The notes under the pieces were generated by a model. It was not told where the DNA came from, ran no database searches, and saw only the letters and a list, made by a program, of their open reading frames with translations. Position numbers and translations under genes: made by a program. Shown here piece by piece: positions 32,970 through 42,350 of a stretch of DNA of 57,298 nucleotides. The first letter of the stretch is position 1; every line of letters begins with the position of its first letter. The stretch comes from an uncultured Blautia sp. Lineage in GTDB: Bacteria; Bacillota; Clostridia; Lachnospirales; Lachnospiraceae. The stretch lies in the NCBI GenBank assembly GCA_937900135.1, contig CALCDJ010000038.1, positions 1-57,298 on the forward strand. The letters are read 5' to 3'.

Positions 32970-34292
32970 TCAGATCCGGTAAAGATACTGCTGAAGTTCC
33001 CAGTCAGTTACCTGTGTTGTATACTGTTTCCATTCCTTTTTCTTTGCTTCCAGATACTTGTGAAAAAATTCTTTTCCCAGAAGCTCCTGCATCCAGCTGC
33101 TTTTTTCAAAATCATCCATTGCTTCCTTCATATTACAGGGAAGATTTTCTATTTTCATTGCCTGAAGCTCCGGTTCAGAAAGAGAACGGTTGGAGGATCT
33201 GGTGGGATATAGCTTACGCCGGATTCCATCCAGACCGGCTGCAAGACATATCGCAAAAACAAGATAAGGATTGGAGGATGCATCGGGACTGCGAAGTTCG
33301 ATCTTCGTATCTGCTCCCCTGGGAACGGGAATCCGCACAAGGGAATTCTGATTGTTCTTCGTCCAGGTCAGTTCTGTGGGTGCCTCATATCCTGGAACCA
33401 GACGTTTATAAGAATTCACCAGAGGATTGGTGATCAGAGCCATCTCTTTGCTGTGAGCCAGAAGACCTCCCACAAAGTAATAGGCTTCCTCACTGAGTTC
33501 TTTGGGGTTCTCCTGATTTTCAAATACATTTTTTCCATCCTTAAACAGGGAAAAATGGATATGCATTCCAGAACCGTTGACATCTGTTTTTGGCTTGGGC
33601 ATAAAAGTCGCATGAAGGCCATGACGTTTGGCAATGATCCGTACTGCCATCTTAAAGGTCATTATCCGGTCTGCCATTTGTCTGGCTTCCCCATAGCGAA
33701 AATCAATCTCATGCTGAGCCGGGGCTTTCTCATGGTGGGAGGATTCCACCTCAATTCCCATTTCTTCCAGGGTAAGAACCATGTCCCGGCGGGCATTTTC
33801 TCCCAGATCCAGAGGACTCATATCCAGATAGCCTGCCTGCTCATGGCTAAGGGTTGTGGGCATTCCATTGTCATCACAATGAAACAGGAAAAATTCGCAT
33901 TCCGGATCAATATAGCAATGATATCCTTCCTCTTCCGCTTCCCTGGCAACCTTTTCCAGAAGATAGCGGGAACTGCAAAGATACGGGGTTCCATCTGGAC
34001 AATACAGATCACAGATCATTCGCGCCACCTTCCCCTGCTGAGGTCTCCATGGAAGAATGACAAAGGTATCCGGATCAGGCTCCAGATACAGATCCGTTTC
34101 TTTTGTATCCTTAATACCGGAAATAGCACTTCCATCCACCAGAATTTCCCGGTTCAGCGCTCTTTCCAGTTCTCTGGCTGTAATTGCAATGTTTTTCAAC
34201 GTTCCAAACATATCGGTAAACTGAAGACGAATAAATTCCACATCTTCTTCCTCTGCAAGGGCTAATATTTTTTCTTTCATATCTTGTTCCAT
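32970..34292 (-). CDS. glnA: Glutamine synthetase type I (alpha)
   Basis: This 440-residue enzyme makes glutamine from glutamate, ammonia and ATP. The beta-grasp domain (IRLQFTDMFGTLKNIAIT) and the catalytic signatures (DPECEFFLF, HHEKAPAQHEIDF, NGSGMHIHFSLF, GADTKIELRSPDASSNPYL) are intact. The adenylylation region is absent, as expected for the feedback-controlled I-alpha type. It starts from its own promoter inside the end of gltD and has an attenuator-type leader. The ANTAR regulator follows in the same transcript. Confidence 0.97.
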   Translation of the reverse strand: MEQDMKEKILALAEEEDVEFIRLQFTDMFGTLKNIAITARELERALNREILVDGSAISGIKDTKETDLYLEPDPDTFVILPWRPQQGKVARMICDLYCPDGTPYLCSSRYLLEKVAREAEEEGYHCYIDPECEFFLFHCDDNGMPTTLSHEQAGYLDMSPLDLGENARRDMVLTLEEMGIEVESSHHEKAPAQHEIDFRYGEARQMADRIMTFKMAVRIIAKRHGLHATFMPKPKTDVNGSGMHIHFSLFKDGKNVFENQENPKELSEEAYYFVGGLLAHSKEMALITNPLVNSYKRLVPGYEAPTELTWTKNNQNSLVRIPVPRGADTKIELRSPDASSNPYLVFAICLAAGLDGIRRKLYPTRSSNRSLSEPELQAMKIENLPCNMKEAMDDFEKSSWMQELLGKEFFHKYLEAKKKEWKQYTTQVTDWELQQYLYRI

Positions 34293-34371
34293 GGTCTTCT
34301 CTCCTCATCCAATAATTCCGCATCTGACGGCTGCATGCTTCTCCTTAACAGAAAAACGGTTCTATAAAAGG

Positions 34372-34423
34372 AAAAAGGCGCACTTCCCAAGGGTATATCC
34401 CCTTAGAAAGAACGCCTTTGTTC
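34372..34423 (-). promoter_or_regulatory. glnA leader: ANTAR-type hairpin and overlapping terminator
   Basis: The RNA begins with a 14-base hairpin, GAAC-AAAGGC-GTTC (34410-34423), whose six-base loop has A at position 1 and G at position 4. The sequence AAAGGCG also pairs with CGCCTTTTT (34372-34380) to form a terminator enclosing an inner hairpin AAGGG-GATATA-CCCTT. The two structures exclude each other. The inner loop does not fit the A1/G4 rule, so only the first hairpin is a canonical target. Confidence 0.7.
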
Positions 34424-34431
34424 ATGCTGAC

Positions 34432-34460
34432 ATTATATCAACCTGTTTTTTTCCTGTCAA
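34432..34460 (-). promoter_or_regulatory. Promoter of glnA
   Basis: TTGACA (34455-34460) and TATAAT (34432-34437) are exactly 17 bases apart. Transcription should begin near 34425, so the ANTAR hairpin is the first thing transcribed. Confidence 0.85.
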
Positions 34461-35951
34461 CTATAAATTTGAATATCCCATGAGAGATTCGTCCACTGCT
34501 CTGGCAGCTTCACGGCCTTCCCGGATGGCCCATACCACCAGCGATTGTCCTCTGTGCATATCTCCTGCTGTAAAAACGCGGGGAACAGAAGTTTCGTAAG
34601 CCCCTGGTTCTGTTTTTACATTATTTCTGGCATCCACGGTTACAGAAAAGGCATCTGTCACATAGGACTCACTGCCCAGAAATCCTGCTGCAATGAGAAC
34701 CAGTTCTGCAGGGATTACTTCTTCACTTCCCGGTACCGGTATCATTTCCATTCTTCCGGTTTTTTCATTTTTTTCTCTTTTCAGTTTTACGATTTTGGCC
34801 TTTGTCACATTTCCGTTTTTGTCCTTGAGAAATTCTTTTACTGTTGTCTCATAGACTCTGGGATCTTTACCAAAAACAGCAATGGCCTCTTCCTGTCCGT
34901 AATCTGTTTTTTTCACCTTTGGCCACTGCGGCCAGGGATTGTTCTCTGCCCGGAATTCCGGCGGTTCAGGCATCATCTCCAGCTGTGTCACAGACCTGGC
35001 ACCCAGGCGGATGGCAGTTCCCACACAGTCGTTTCCAGTATCACCGCCGCCCACCACCAGTACGTGCTTTCCCTTTGCCAGTTCCGAAGGGATTTTTTCA
35101 AAATCGCTGTCCAGAAGTGTTTTTGTCACGTTCTTTAGAAAATCCACTGCGAAATAAATTCCCCCGGCATCCCGTCCCGGAACAGCAAGGTCTCTTGCTC
35201 TGGAAGCCCCGCAGGCAAGAAGTACCCGATCAAAGTTTTTCAACAGTTTGGACGCCTTGGTTTCCCCTCCCACATCGGTATTGGTCACAAAGGTGACCCC
35301 TTCCTCTTCCATGAGATGGATCCTCCGGTCGATCACGTCCTTCTCCAGCTTCATGTTGGGAATTCCATAACGTAGCAAACCACCAATCCGATCGCTGCGT
35401 TCAAATACCGTCACCTGATGTCCCCGTCTGTTTAACAAAAGCGCTGCCGACAACCCTGCAGGACCGCTGCCAACCACTGCAACGGTCTTTCCGGTACGCA
35501 CTCTTGGAATCTGGGGTGTTACCCAGCCATTTTCAAATGCCGTCTCAATAATCGCCCGCTCATTTTCCTTGGTTGCCACCGGTTCTCCATTGAGATTACA
35601 GGTACAGGCAGCCTCACAGAGAGCGGGGCAGACTCTGGATGTAAACTCTGGAAAACTGTGAGTCTTGCTTAGTCTTAAATATGCCTGTTTCCAGTTTCCT
35701 GTATAAACAAGATCATTGGTTTCCGGTACCAGATTGTGAAGGGGACAGCCGGATGCCATCCCTGCGATCATTTCTCCTGACTGGCAGAACGGCACACCGC
35801 AGGCCATACAGCGGGCGCCCTGCTGTCTCTGTTTTTCCGGATTTAAGGGAACGCGAAATTCCCTGAAATTTTTGATCCGGGTTCTGGGAGGCAGCACACG
35901 GGCTGTCTCTCTTTCATATTCTAAAAATCCTGTTGGTTTTCCCATATCCAT
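34461..35951 (-). CDS. gltD: Glutamate synthase small subunit
   Basis: This 496-residue flavoprotein feeds NADPH electrons to the large subunit. It has an N-terminal iron-sulfur domain (ARCMACGVPFC, then GCPLHNLVPE and CPALCEAACTCNL), an FAD site (VAVVGSGPAGLSAA) and an NADPH site (VLVVGGGDTGNDCVG). It follows gltB after five bases. Confidence 0.96.
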   Translation of the reverse strand: MDMGKPTGFLEYERETARVLPPRTRIKNFREFRVPLNPEKQRQQGARCMACGVPFCQSGEMIAGMASGCPLHNLVPETNDLVYTGNWKQAYLRLSKTHSFPEFTSRVCPALCEAACTCNLNGEPVATKENERAIIETAFENGWVTPQIPRVRTGKTVAVVGSGPAGLSAALLLNRRGHQVTVFERSDRIGGLLRYGIPNMKLEKDVIDRRIHLMEEEGVTFVTNTDVGGETKASKLLKNFDRVLLACGASRARDLAVPGRDAGGIYFAVDFLKNVTKTLLDSDFEKIPSELAKGKHVLVVGGGDTGNDCVGTAIRLGARSVTQLEMMPEPPEFRAENNPWPQWPKVKKTDYGQEEAIAVFGKDPRVYETTVKEFLKDKNGNVTKAKIVKLKREKNEKTGRMEMIPVPGSEEVIPAELVLIAAGFLGSESYVTDAFSVTVDARNNVKTEPGAYETSVPRVFTAGDMHRGQSLVVWAIREGREAARAVDESLMGYSNL

Positions 35952-35956
35952 CCTCC

Positions 35957-38900
35957 TTAATGCTTCATACCGATACTCTCATAAAAGGCTTCCATCTGTG
36001 CCTGTTCACTGGTGAGTCCCTTTTCTTCCAGCTTTTGGCTCAGGGTAATCATTTTTTTATATTCCCCTGGAATCAGTTTTTTGAAATGAGGAAGATAGTT
36101 CTCAAAGTCCTTCAGAATTTTGCTTCCCAGTACAGAGTTGGTTTCACGTACATGAGCCTCAATCAGATCGTAAAGTTCCTGACGGTCATATTTATTTTCT
36201 ACTTTTTCAATGCAGATCATTGCTTTATTGAGATTTTTGTACAGAACATTTTCCATATCCAGTACGTAGGCAATGCCTCCGCTCATACCAGCAGCAAAGT
36301 TTTTGCCTGTTTTTCCAAGAACGACTACCCGTCCTCCTGTCATGTATTCGCATCCATGTTCTCCTACGCCTTCCACAACTGCGCAGGCGCCGGAATTTCG
36401 TACGGCAAATCGTTCCCCAGCCACACCGTTGATAAAAGCAGAGCCGCTGGTTGCTCCATAGAGGGCCACATTTCCCACAATTATATTCTCCTCTGCTTTA
36501 TAACGGGCCTTTTCCGGAATGCGTACCACCAGTTTTCCACCGGATAAGCCTTTGCCAAAATAGTCGTTGCTGTCTCCCTGAAGTCTCAAAGTCAGACCTT
36601 TTGGGATAAAAGCGCCAAAGCTCTGCCCTCCTGCCCCCTGTGCATTCACAAGAATGGTATCTTCCGGCAAGCCCTTGGGATATTTTCTGGTGATCTCTGC
36701 TCCCAGAAGTGTACCAAAGGCCCGGTCTGTATTGGTCACCTTCACATCTACGGCAATGGAACCTCCCTTTTCCAGCGCAGGTTTACATTTCTTCATAAGA
36801 ACTCCCTCATCCACTGTTTTTTCCAGTCCAAAATCATATACGGCTTTGGGATCAAAGGTTACCTTTTCTTTTGTATGGGCATATGGATTTGCCAGAATTG
36901 CAGTAAGATCTACCTTGCCATGATGGGGCTGAACCACTCCATCTGCCAGGCGAAGCAATTCTGTGTGGCCTACCATCTCATCTACGGTGCGCACACCCAG
37001 CCGCGCCATATATTCCCGCAGTTCCTGGGCAATGAATCGCATAAAGTTCTCCACGTATTCCGGTTTTCCACGGAACCGTTTCCGCAGTTCCGGATTCTGT
37101 GTTGCCACTCCCACCGGACAGGTATCCAGATTGCAGACACGCATCATCACACAGCCCATGGTTACAAGAGGCGCTGTAGCAAAACCAAATTCTTCTGCCC
37201 CCAGCAGCGCTGCCACTGCCACATCTCTTCCGCTCATAAGTTTACCGTCTGTTTCCACACGGACACGGTTTCTAAGACCATTTCGCAAAAGAGTCTGATG
37301 GGTTTCTGCCAGTCCCAATTCCCAGGGAAGTCCCGCATTGTGAATGGAGCTTCTGGGCGCTGCGCCGGTGCCTCCGTCATATCCTGAGATCAGTATGGTC
37401 TGTGCGCCTGCCTTTGCTACACCGGCAGCCACAGTACCCACACCAGCTTCAGAAACCAGCTTCACAGAAATATCCGCATATTTGTTTGCATTTTTCAAGT
37501 CATAGATCAGCTGCGCCAGATCCTCAATGGAATAGATATCGTGATGAGGCGGCGGAGAAATGAGGCTGACGCCTGGAGTGGAGTGACGGGTCTTGGCTAC
37601 CCAGGGATATACCTTTTTTGCAGGAAGATGTCCGCCCTCTCCTGGTTTTGCGCCCTGCGCCATTTTAATCTGGATTTCCCTTGCAGACACCAGATACCGG
37701 CTGGTCACTCCAAATCGTCCGCTGGCCACCTGCTTGATGGCAGAGCACCGATCGTCTCTGGTTCCTTTGGAATCCATGCGTTCTTCACTTTCTCCTCCTT
37801 CTCCGGTATTGGATTTTCCGTGGAGATGATTCATGGCAATTGCCAGTGTTTCATGAGCTTCCTTGGAGATGGAACCATAGGACATTGCCCCTGTCTTAAA
37901 ACGCCTTACAATATTTTCTACCGGCTCCACTTCTTCCAGAGGAATGGGTTGCTCTGCATAGGAAAAATCCAGAAGTCCCCGGAGATTTCCATGGTTTTCC
38001 TGATCCACCAGCCGGGTATATTCCTGAAACATGGCATAATCCCCGGTTTTTGTGGACTGCTGCAGAAGATGGATGGTCTGGGGATGATAACGATGTTGTT
38101 CTCCATCTTTCCGCATTTTATGAGCTCCTGCGCTGTTCAGGGTAAGGTCTGTAGACAGTCCCAGAGGATCAAAGGCTTCTGAGTGGAGCCGTTCCACATT
38201 GTCTTCTATATCTTCCATGGTAATGCCTCCTACCCGGCTGACTGTTCCTGTGAAATACTTTTCCACAACACCTTCGTCAATTCCAATTGCCTCGAAAATC
38301 TGAGATCCCTGGTAGGACTGAATGGTGGAAATTCCCATCTTGGAAGCAATTTTTACAATACCCGTAAGAACAGCATGGTTATAATCGTTCACCGCAGCAT
38401 AATAATCCTTGTTCAGCATATGCTGGTCAATGAGCTCGCGAATGGTTTCCAGAGCGAGATAAGGATTCACTGCACTGGCGCCATACCCAAGAAGAGCGGC
38501 AAAATGATGTACTTCTCTGGGTTCTCCAGATTCCACAATCAGCGCAGCCGACGTGCTTTTCTTTGTTTTTACCAGATGCTGATGGACACCGGATACAGCA
38601 AGAAGTGAAGGAATGGGCATATGATTTTCATCCACGCCCCGGTCAGACAGAACCAGAATATTAGCTCCCTCCCGGAATGCTTTGTCCACCTCTACAAATA
38701 ACCGATCCATAGCCCGCTCCAGCTTGGTGCTCTTATAATATAAGGTAGAAATCACTGCCACCTGAAATCCGTGTTCCTTCATACGTTTGATCTTCAGCAT
38801 ATCTGTGTTGGTAAGAATAGGGTTGTTGATCTTTAAAACCTGACAGTTTTCCGGTCTCTGCTCCAGAAGATTTCCCTCCCGTCCCACGTAAACGCTGGTA

Positions 38901-40504
38901 CAGGTAACAATTTCCTCACGAATGGAGTCAATGGGTGGATTAGTAACCTGGGCAAACAATTGTTTAAAATAATCAAATAAGGGGCGATGTTCCCTGGAAA
39001 GTACTGCCAGGGGTGTATCAGTACCCATGGCGCCAATGCTCTCATTTCCATTTAACGCCATGTTACAAATTGAAGTCCGATACTGCTCATAGGTGTAACC
39101 GAAGGCCTTCTGAAGACGGGCTCTTTTTTCTTCTGTGTATTCTTCCACACGTTCATTGGGAATTTTAACATCGGAAAGCTTAAGGAGATTGCTGTCCAGC
39201 CACTCTCCATAGGGCTGCCGCTTTGCATAAGTCTCCTTTAACTCATTGTCCTGGATCACTCTGCCCTGCACCGTGTCCACCAGCAGCATTTTTCCCGGAT
39301 GCAGCCGTTCCTTCAGAACAATCTTTTCCTCTGGCACCGGAAGAACCCCCACCTCAGAAGAAAGGATCATATTTCCATCAGAGGTAATGTAGTATCTGGA
39401 TGGCCGAAGACCGTTCCGGTCCAGAACAGCCCCCATCACATCTCCATCTGAAAACAGAATGGAAGCAGGACCGTCCCAGGGTTCCATCATGGTTGCATAA
39501 TATTGATAAAAATCACGTTTTTCCTGAGAAATGGTATCGTTGTTGGCCCATGGCTCCGGAATGGTAATCATTACCGCCAATGGAAGATCCATACCACTCA
39601 TCACCAGAAATTCCAGAGTGTTATCCAGCATGGCAGAATCTGAGCCATTGCGGTTTACCACTGGAAGAATCTTATGAAGCTCTCCTTTCAGGTAAGGAGA
39701 TTCCATATTTTCCTCTCTGGCCAGCATCTTGTCTGCATTCCCCCGGATGGTATTGATTTCTCCATTGTGTACAATAAAACGGTTGGGATGGGCCCGTTCC
39801 CAGCTGGGATTGGTGTTGGTACTGAAGCGAGAATGAACCACAGCAATGGCGGATTCATAATCGGTATCCTGAAGGTCTTCAAAAAAAGTACGAAGCTGTC
39901 CCACCAGGAACATTCCCTTATATACTATGGTCCGGCTGCTCATGGAGACCACATAGGTGTTGTCATTGCTCTGCTCAAATTCTCTTCTGGCAATGTAAAG
40001 CATCCGGTCAAATGCCAGACCCTGTTCCACATCCCGGGGCTTCTGAATAAACGCCTGCATAATACAGGGCATACATTCCCGGGCTTTATGTCCCAGAACC
40101 TTTGGAAGGACTGGAACCATTCTCCAGCCAAGAAGTTTTAAACCTTCCTTTTCCAGAATAATTTCAAACATTTTTTTCGCCTGAGCCCGTTTCAGCTCCT
40201 CTGTGGGAAAGAAAAGCTGTGCAATGCCATACTCCCGTTCTTCTCCCAGAAGAATTCCCTCTTTTTTACAGGCTTTTTTGAAAAACCTGTGAGAAATCTG
40301 CAAAAGAATTCCTACTCCGTCACCGGTTTTTCCTTCGGCATCCTTTCCTGCACGATGCTCCAGATTTTCCACGATGCAGAGGGCATTTGTCACAGTATCA
40401 TGGCTTTTCTTTCCCTGAATGTTGACCACAGCGCCGATTCCACAGTTATCGTGTTCAAATTGGGGACGGTAAAGCCCCTGATTTTCATTTCTCACTTCTT
40501 TCAT
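35957..40504 (-). CDS. gltB: Glutamate synthase large subunit
   Basis: This 1515-residue enzyme transfers the amide of glutamine to 2-oxoglutarate. The precursor starts MKEVRNENQGLYRPQFEHDN and is expected to be processed to expose the catalytic cysteine of CGIGAVV. The class II glutaminase domain is followed by the central domain, the FMN-binding synthase domain (GEGGESEERM, SGYDGGTGAAPRSS) with its 3Fe-4S cysteines (CNLDTCPVG), and the C-terminal beta-helix (GYDGG/GG repeats, FINGVAGERFAVRNSGA). The ATG at 40504 has AAAGG nine bases ahead. It lies 62 bases after pyrG with no terminator, so it is probably read from the pyrG promoter and leader. Confidence 0.97.
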   Translation of the reverse strand: MKEVRNENQGLYRPQFEHDNCGIGAVVNIQGKKSHDTVTNALCIVENLEHRAGKDAEGKTGDGVGILLQISHRFFKKACKKEGILLGEEREYGIAQLFFPTEELKRAQAKKMFEIILEKEGLKLLGWRMVPVLPKVLGHKARECMPCIMQAFIQKPRDVEQGLAFDRMLYIARREFEQSNDNTYVVSMSSRTIVYKGMFLVGQLRTFFEDLQDTDYESAIAVVHSRFSTNTNPSWERAHPNRFIVHNGEINTIRGNADKMLAREENMESPYLKGELHKILPVVNRNGSDSAMLDNTLEFLVMSGMDLPLAVMITIPEPWANNDTISQEKRDFYQYYATMMEPWDGPASILFSDGDVMGAVLDRNGLRPSRYYITSDGNMILSSEVGVLPVPEEKIVLKERLHPGKMLLVDTVQGRVIQDNELKETYAKRQPYGEWLDSNLLKLSDVKIPNERVEEYTEEKRARLQKAFGYTYEQYRTSICNMALNGNESIGAMGTDTPLAVLSREHRPLFDYFKQLFAQVTNPPIDSIREEIVTCTSVYVGREGNLLEQRPENCQVLKINNPILTNTDMLKIKRMKEHGFQVAVISTLYYKSTKLERAMDRLFVEVDKAFREGANILVLSDRGVDENHMPIPSLLAVSGVHQHLVKTKKSTSAALIVESGEPREVHHFAALLGYGASAVNPYLALETIRELIDQHMLNKDYYAAVNDYNHAVLTGIVKIASKMGISTIQSYQGSQIFEAIGIDEGVVEKYFTGTVSRVGGITMEDIEDNVERLHSEAFDPLGLSTDLTLNSAGAHKMRKDGEQHRYHPQTIHLLQQSTKTGDYAMFQEYTRLVDQENHGNLRGLLDFSYAEQPIPLEEVEPVENIVRRFKTGAMSYGSISKEAHETLAIAMNHLHGKSNTGEGGESEERMDSKGTRDDRCSAIKQVASGRFGVTSRYLVSAREIQIKMAQGAKPGEGGHLPAKKVYPWVAKTRHSTPGVSLISPPPHHDIYSIEDLAQLIYDLKNANKYADISVKLVSEAGVGTVAAGVAKAGAQTILISGYDGGTGAAPRSSIHNAGLPWELGLAETHQTLLRNGLRNRVRVETDGKLMSGRDVAVAALLGAEEFGFATAPLVTMGCVMMRVCNLDTCPVGVATQNPELRKRFRGKPEYVENFMRFIAQELREYMARLGVRTVDEMVGHTELLRLADGVVQPHHGKVDLTAILANPYAHTKEKVTFDPKAVYDFGLEKTVDEGVLMKKCKPALEKGGSIAVDVKVTNTDRAFGTLLGAEITRKYPKGLPEDTILVNAQGAGGQSFGAFIPKGLTLRLQGDSNDYFGKGLSGGKLVVRIPEKARYKAEENIIVGNVALYGATSGSAFINGVAGERFAVRNSGACAVVEGVGEHGCEYMTGGRVVVLGKTGKNFAAGMSGGIAYVLDMENVLYKNLNKAMICIEKVENKYDRQELYDLIEAHVRETNSVLGSKILKDFENYLPHFKKLIPGEYKKMITLSQKLEEKGLTSEQAQMEAFYESIGMKH

Positions 40505-40565
40505 TTTCCTCATCCTTTCCGTTTTTTTCTATTATTCTTCGCCTTTTGACGATTCCTGTTTCTTA

Positions 40566-42191
40566 TTAATCCATAGAAAAAGTTTTCTTTTTTCGGTACT
40601 CCACAGCTGCTTCAACCAGACCGGCAAACAATGGATGTACACGATTGGGTCTTGATTTGAACTCCGGATGGGACTGTATTCCAAAATAAAAGGGATGACC
40701 TGGCAGTTCAATCATTTCCACGATCCGCCCATCTGGAGAAGTTCCGGCAATTTCCATTCCATTGGCTGTTAATTCTTCCCGATAAGCATTGTTCACCTCA
40801 TAACGGTGTCTGTGTCGTTCTTCAATTTTATCCGTACCAAAAAGTTTATAAGCCATGGTATCCTTTTTGATCATACAGGGATAGCTTCCCAGACGTAACG
40901 TTCCTCCCAGATCTTCCACTTTTTCCTGATCCGGCATCAGCGCAATAACCGGATGGCTGGTTTCCGGCGCCAGCTCTATGCTGTTGGCATCCTCATATCC
41001 CAGTATGTGTCTGGCAAATTCCACAATGGCCATCTGCATACCAAGACAGATCCCAAGATAGGGAACTTCTCTGGTACGGGCATAGCGGGCAGCCAGAATC
41101 ATTCCTTCTGTTCCTCTGGTTCCAAACCCGCCGGGAACGAGAATTCCATCTGCTCTGTGAAGAAGCTGATCCAGATTTTTTTCCGTTAGTTCTTCGGAAT
41201 CCACCCACAGAAATTCTACTTTTGCCTTGCTGGCGATTCCTCCATGCTTCAACGCCTCTACTACGCTTAAATATGCATCATGAAGCTGGGTATATTTTCC
41301 CACAATGGCAATGGTCACCTCTGTGTCCCAGTGTCTTAACCGCTCCACCATGGCTTTCCAGTCAGAAAGCTCTGGCACACGATTTTCCAGTCCAAGGCTT
41401 TTTAGCACCACTTCTGCCAGGTTTTCCCGCTCCATGGCCAGAGGCGCTTCATAAAGATATTCCACATCCAGATTTTGCAGCACGTGATCCACTGGAACAT
41501 TACAGAACAAGGCAATTTTTTCTTTCATTTCCTCAGTAAGTCCATATTCGCTTCGGCATACCAGGATGTCTGGCTGGATTCCCATGCTTTGCAGTTCCTT
41601 CACGCTGGCCTGGGTAGGTTTTGTTTTCATTTCTCCGGAGGCCTTCAGATAGGGAATCAGGGTCACATGGATGAGAATGGCATTTCCATGTCCTACCTGA
41701 TGCTGAAACTGGCGAATGGCTTCCAGAAAAGGCTGGCTTTCCATATCACCCACAGTTCCTCCGATTTCAATGATGGCAATCCGGTTTTCATCCGGGGTCT
41801 TTCCCTGATAAAACCGATCCTTGATCTCGTTGGTAATGTGAGGGATCACCTGTACGGTTCCTCCTCCGAAATCTCCATGGCGCTCCTTCTGCAAAACAGA
41901 CCAGTATATTTTTCCTGTGGTCACATTGGAATTTTTATCCAGACTTTCATCGATAAAACGCTCGTAATGTCCCAGATCCAAATCCGTTTCTGTTCCATCA
42001 TCTGTCACAAAAACTTCTCCATGCTGAATGGGGTTCATGGTTCCCGGATCTATATTGATATATGGATCAAATTTCTGCATGGTCACATCATATCCTCTTG
42101 CCTTTAACAGTCTTCCAAGTGATGCTGCAGTGATGCCTTTTCCCAGTCCGGATACCACGCCACCGGTGACAAATACATATTTTACTGCCAT
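40566..42191 (-). CDS. pyrG: CTP synthase
   Basis: This 541-residue enzyme aminates UTP with glutamine nitrogen. The synthetase domain begins VFVTGGVVSGLGKGI and shows DPYINIDPGTMNP and GGTVGDMES. The glutaminase domain has ILVPGGFGTRG, the nucleophile cysteine in LGICLGMQ and the His-Glu pair in QSHPEF. It begins a unit that runs through gltB and gltD and carries a dual-hairpin leader just ahead of its ribosome binding site. Confidence 0.97.
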   Translation of the reverse strand: MAVKYVFVTGGVVSGLGKGITAASLGRLLKARGYDVTMQKFDPYINIDPGTMNPIQHGEVFVTDDGTETDLDLGHYERFIDESLDKNSNVTTGKIYWSVLQKERHGDFGGGTVQVIPHITNEIKDRFYQGKTPDENRIAIIEIGGTVGDMESQPFLEAIRQFQHQVGHGNAILIHVTLIPYLKASGEMKTKPTQASVKELQSMGIQPDILVCRSEYGLTEEMKEKIALFCNVPVDHVLQNLDVEYLYEAPLAMERENLAEVVLKSLGLENRVPELSDWKAMVERLRHWDTEVTIAIVGKYTQLHDAYLSVVEALKHGGIASKAKVEFLWVDSEELTEKNLDQLLHRADGILVPGGFGTRGTEGMILAARYARTREVPYLGICLGMQMAIVEFARHILGYEDANSIELAPETSHPVIALMPDQEKVEDLGGTLRLGSYPCMIKKDTMAYKLFGTDKIEERHRHRYEVNNAYREELTANGMEIAGTSPDGRIVEMIELPGHPFYFGIQSHPEFKSRPNRVHPLFAGLVEAAVEYRKKKTFSMD

Positions 42192-42206
42192 ATTCCTCTC
42201 CTCCGT

Positions 42207-42268
42207 AAAAAAGGCGCCGGGAGCAGAAAGAGAGGCTTTTCTCCTTCTGTTCCTGACGCCTTTGTCAG
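42207..42268 (-). promoter_or_regulatory. pyrG leader: two canonical ANTAR hairpins overlapping a terminator
   Basis: The first hairpin is CTGAC-AAAGGC-GTCAG (42253-42268). After three bases comes a 10-bp stem with loop AAAGCC (42224-42249). Both loops have A at position 1 and G at position 4, the rule for ANTAR targets. AAAGGCG of the first hairpin also pairs with CGCCTTTTTT (42207-42216), giving a terminator only 16 bases upstream of the start codon. Binding to the dual hairpin should therefore allow read-through. Confidence 0.75.
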
Positions 42269-42302
42269 TGTTTTTTTGTGATTCCTAAAAAAGATAGGAA
42301 TT

Positions 42303-42331
42303 ACTATAACCCATTTTTTTTCATTTGTAAA
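42303..42331 (-). promoter_or_regulatory. Promoter of pyrG-gltB-gltD
   Basis: TTTACA (42326-42331) and TATAGT (42303-42308) are 17 bases apart. The start region (AATTCCTATC) lacks the G-run used for CTP-dependent control in Bacillus subtilis. A small hairpin (ATTCCTA with TAGGAAT) opens the leader. Confidence 0.7.
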
Positions 42332-42350
42332 TATGCAATTTCAGGGAATT

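Noticed and set aside
40505..40565. AAAAGGCG upstream of gltB as a fifth ANTAR hairpin
   Set aside because: The possible stem (TCGTC with GGCGA) leaves a four-base loop AAAA and no terminator follows.
42207..42268. The pyrG leader hairpin as a plain terminator of purF
   Set aside because: It lies about 90 bases past the pyrG promoter and just before the pyrG start, so it belongs to the pyrG transcript.
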